Origin: Bacillota bacterium
Lineage (GTDB): Bacteria > Bacillota > Clostridia > Lachnospirales > Bianqueaceae
DNA length: 7,284 bases
Reading direction: 5' to 3'
Assembly (NCBI GenBank): GCA_017474705.1
Contig: JAFVHC010000136.1
Coordinates: forward strand, 1-7,284
In this document: piece after piece, positions 6,379 to 7,284 of the stretch
Position numbering within the stretch: position 1 is the stretch's first letter
Layout of the letters: each line of letters starts with the position of its first letter
The notes under the pieces: model-generated
What the model was told of the DNA's origin: nothing
What the model saw: only the letters and a program-made list of their open reading frames with translations
Databases searched by the model: none
Translations under genes and position numbers: made by a program

Positions 6379-7284
6379 ACCACAGCGACGTCTCACCGAC
6401 ACGGCGAGCGATCCAGTTGACCAACGTGATGATGATGATGTTGGCGACGGAGTTGAACAGGTTGACAGCCGTTGCAAGACTGTACTGTGCCTGCTGCAGA
6501 CCCATGCGGTAAATGTAGGTACTGAAAACGTCTGAAGTGGAGATGTTCTGCGTATTCTGCAGCAGGTAGACTTTCTCATAACCAACGCTCATGACAGAAC
6601 CGCAGTTCAGGATCAGCGTGATGATGATGGTCGGCATGATGCCGGGGATATCTACGTGGAAGATCTGCTGCAGGCGGGAGGCACCGTCGATCTCAGCTGC
6701 TTCATGCAGTGACGGATCGACGCCCGCCAAGGCTGCTATATACAAAACAGAACTGAAACCTGTGCCCTGCCATATGCCGGACCAGACGTACAGATGCTTG
6801 AAAGCTTTCGGCTCGCTCAGGAAAGGATAACGATCCCCACCGAACTTGACGATAAAGTTGTTGACCAGACCTGTCTTCTGCGAGAACAGCATGGTGATGA
6901 TGGAGACCAGGATGACCGTAGAAATGAAATACGGAGAATAGGTGACCATCTGAACGACTTTACGGTAACGCATGTTACGGCATTCATTCAAAGCAAGAGC
7001 CAGAATGATGGGGAACGGGAAACCGGCAAGCAGGTGATAGATGCTGATGCCCAGTGTGTTCTTCAGCAGACGGCCGAAATCGCGAGTGCCGAAGAAATTC
7101 TTGAAGTAATAGTACCATGGCTGCGCCCAGGGACTGCCCAGGATACCATTGACTGCACGGTAATTTTTAAAAGCGATCAAGATACCGAACATCGGCCAAT
7201 AGGAGAACAAAATCAGAACGATGAACGGAGGAAGCAGCATGAGGTAGCATTGCCAGTGCAGCTTGATCTGTTTCCAGGCTGTAC
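6377..7284 (-). CDS. LplB-type sugar ABC transporter permease, 5' end cut by window
   Basis: The frame is open to the right edge. 301 residues are visible and the true start lies outside. Met at 7240 (visible residue 15) has no ribosome site, and the residues before it (WKQIKLHWQCYL) match the N-terminus usual in LplB-type permeases. Counting from that Met, the protein has PPFIVLILFSYWPMFGILIAFKNY (4-27, first membrane segment), NTLGISIYHLLAGFPFPIILALALNECR (61-88), YSPYFIS (101-107), a canonical EAA loop EAAEIDG (180-186) with IP at 198-199, and the family C-terminus ETSLW (283-287). It should pair with the next-encoded permease to form the membrane channel of the importer, with the EAA loops contacting an ATPase not encoded here. 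Probably only a few residues are missing. The operon promoter must lie beyond the window. Confidence 0.94.
   Translation of the reverse strand, partial: TAWKQIKLHWQCYLMLLPPFIVLILFSYWPMFGILIAFKNYRAVNGILGSPWAQPWYYYFKNFFGTRDFGRLLKNTLGISIYHLLAGFPFPIILALALNECRNMRYRKVVQMVTYSPYFISTVILVSIITMLFSQKTGLVNNFIVKFGGDRYPFLSEPKAFKHLYVWSGIWQGTGFSSVLYIAALAGVDPSLHEAAEIDGASRLQQIFHVDIPGIMPTIIITLILNCGSVMSVGYEKVYLLQNTQNISTSDVFSTYIYRMGLQQAQYSLATAVNLFNSVANIIIITLVNWIARRVGETSLW

Noticed and set aside
5504..6535. A 343-codon open frame on the plus strand across both permease genes
   Set aside because: It spans the junction of two well-supported minus-strand genes. Its translation is rich in Asp, Arg, Gln and His with no domain, as expected for the complement of hydrophobic membrane-protein codons.
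7238..7240. ATG at 7240 as the start of the first permease
   Set aside because: No ribosome site precedes it, and the 14 in-frame residues before it match the normal LplB-type N-terminus, so the gene continues past the window edge.

Overview
The window looks like a chromosomal stretch from a mid-GC Firmicute, most likely a gut-type member of the Clostridia. The basis is a VanW/YoaR-type envelope protein, an LplABC-type carbohydrate importer whose lipoprotein has an acidic Glu/Ala/Pro linker, strong AGGAGG-type ribosome binding sites, and a TTG start. The sequence alone does not fix genus or species. Every supported gene is on the minus strand, so transcription runs from high to low coordinates.

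Layout in transcription order. (1) 7284 to 3580 holds a sugar-importer operon: an LplB-type permease cut by the window edge, an LplC/YtcP-type permease translationally coupled to it, then a large solute-binding lipoprotein (LplA type). The 103-base gap before the lipoprotein gene holds a long imperfect hairpin that pairs well only as minus-strand RNA. The operon ends with two small inverted repeats and a strong intrinsic terminator. (2) 3440 to 1674 encodes a compact UvrD/PcrA-like superfamily 1 DNA helicase with a TTG start, about 30 bases past the terminator. (3) 1605 to the left edge encodes a membrane-anchored VanW-domain protein with its own TATAAT -10 element and an acidic (Ser/Pro)-Glu repeat tail that runs off the window.

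The two permeases and the lipoprotein should act together: the lipoprotein captures a sugar or sugar-derived ligand outside the membrane and the permease pair moves it across. No ATPase gene is visible, which is normal for this family because a shared MsmX-type ATPase usually powers it. No regulator or glycoside hydrolase is in view, so the substrate cannot be named. The helicase (DNA maintenance) and the VanW protein (cell envelope) have no evident link to the transporter or to each other.

No rRNA, tRNA, insertion sequence, CRISPR array or phage gene was recognised, and no gap between genes exceeds 140 bases. I see no previously undescribed multi-gene system. The best candidates for a second look are the RNA hairpin inside the transporter operon, the missing obvious promoter for the helicase gene, and the metal-loop and cysteine features of the lipoprotein.
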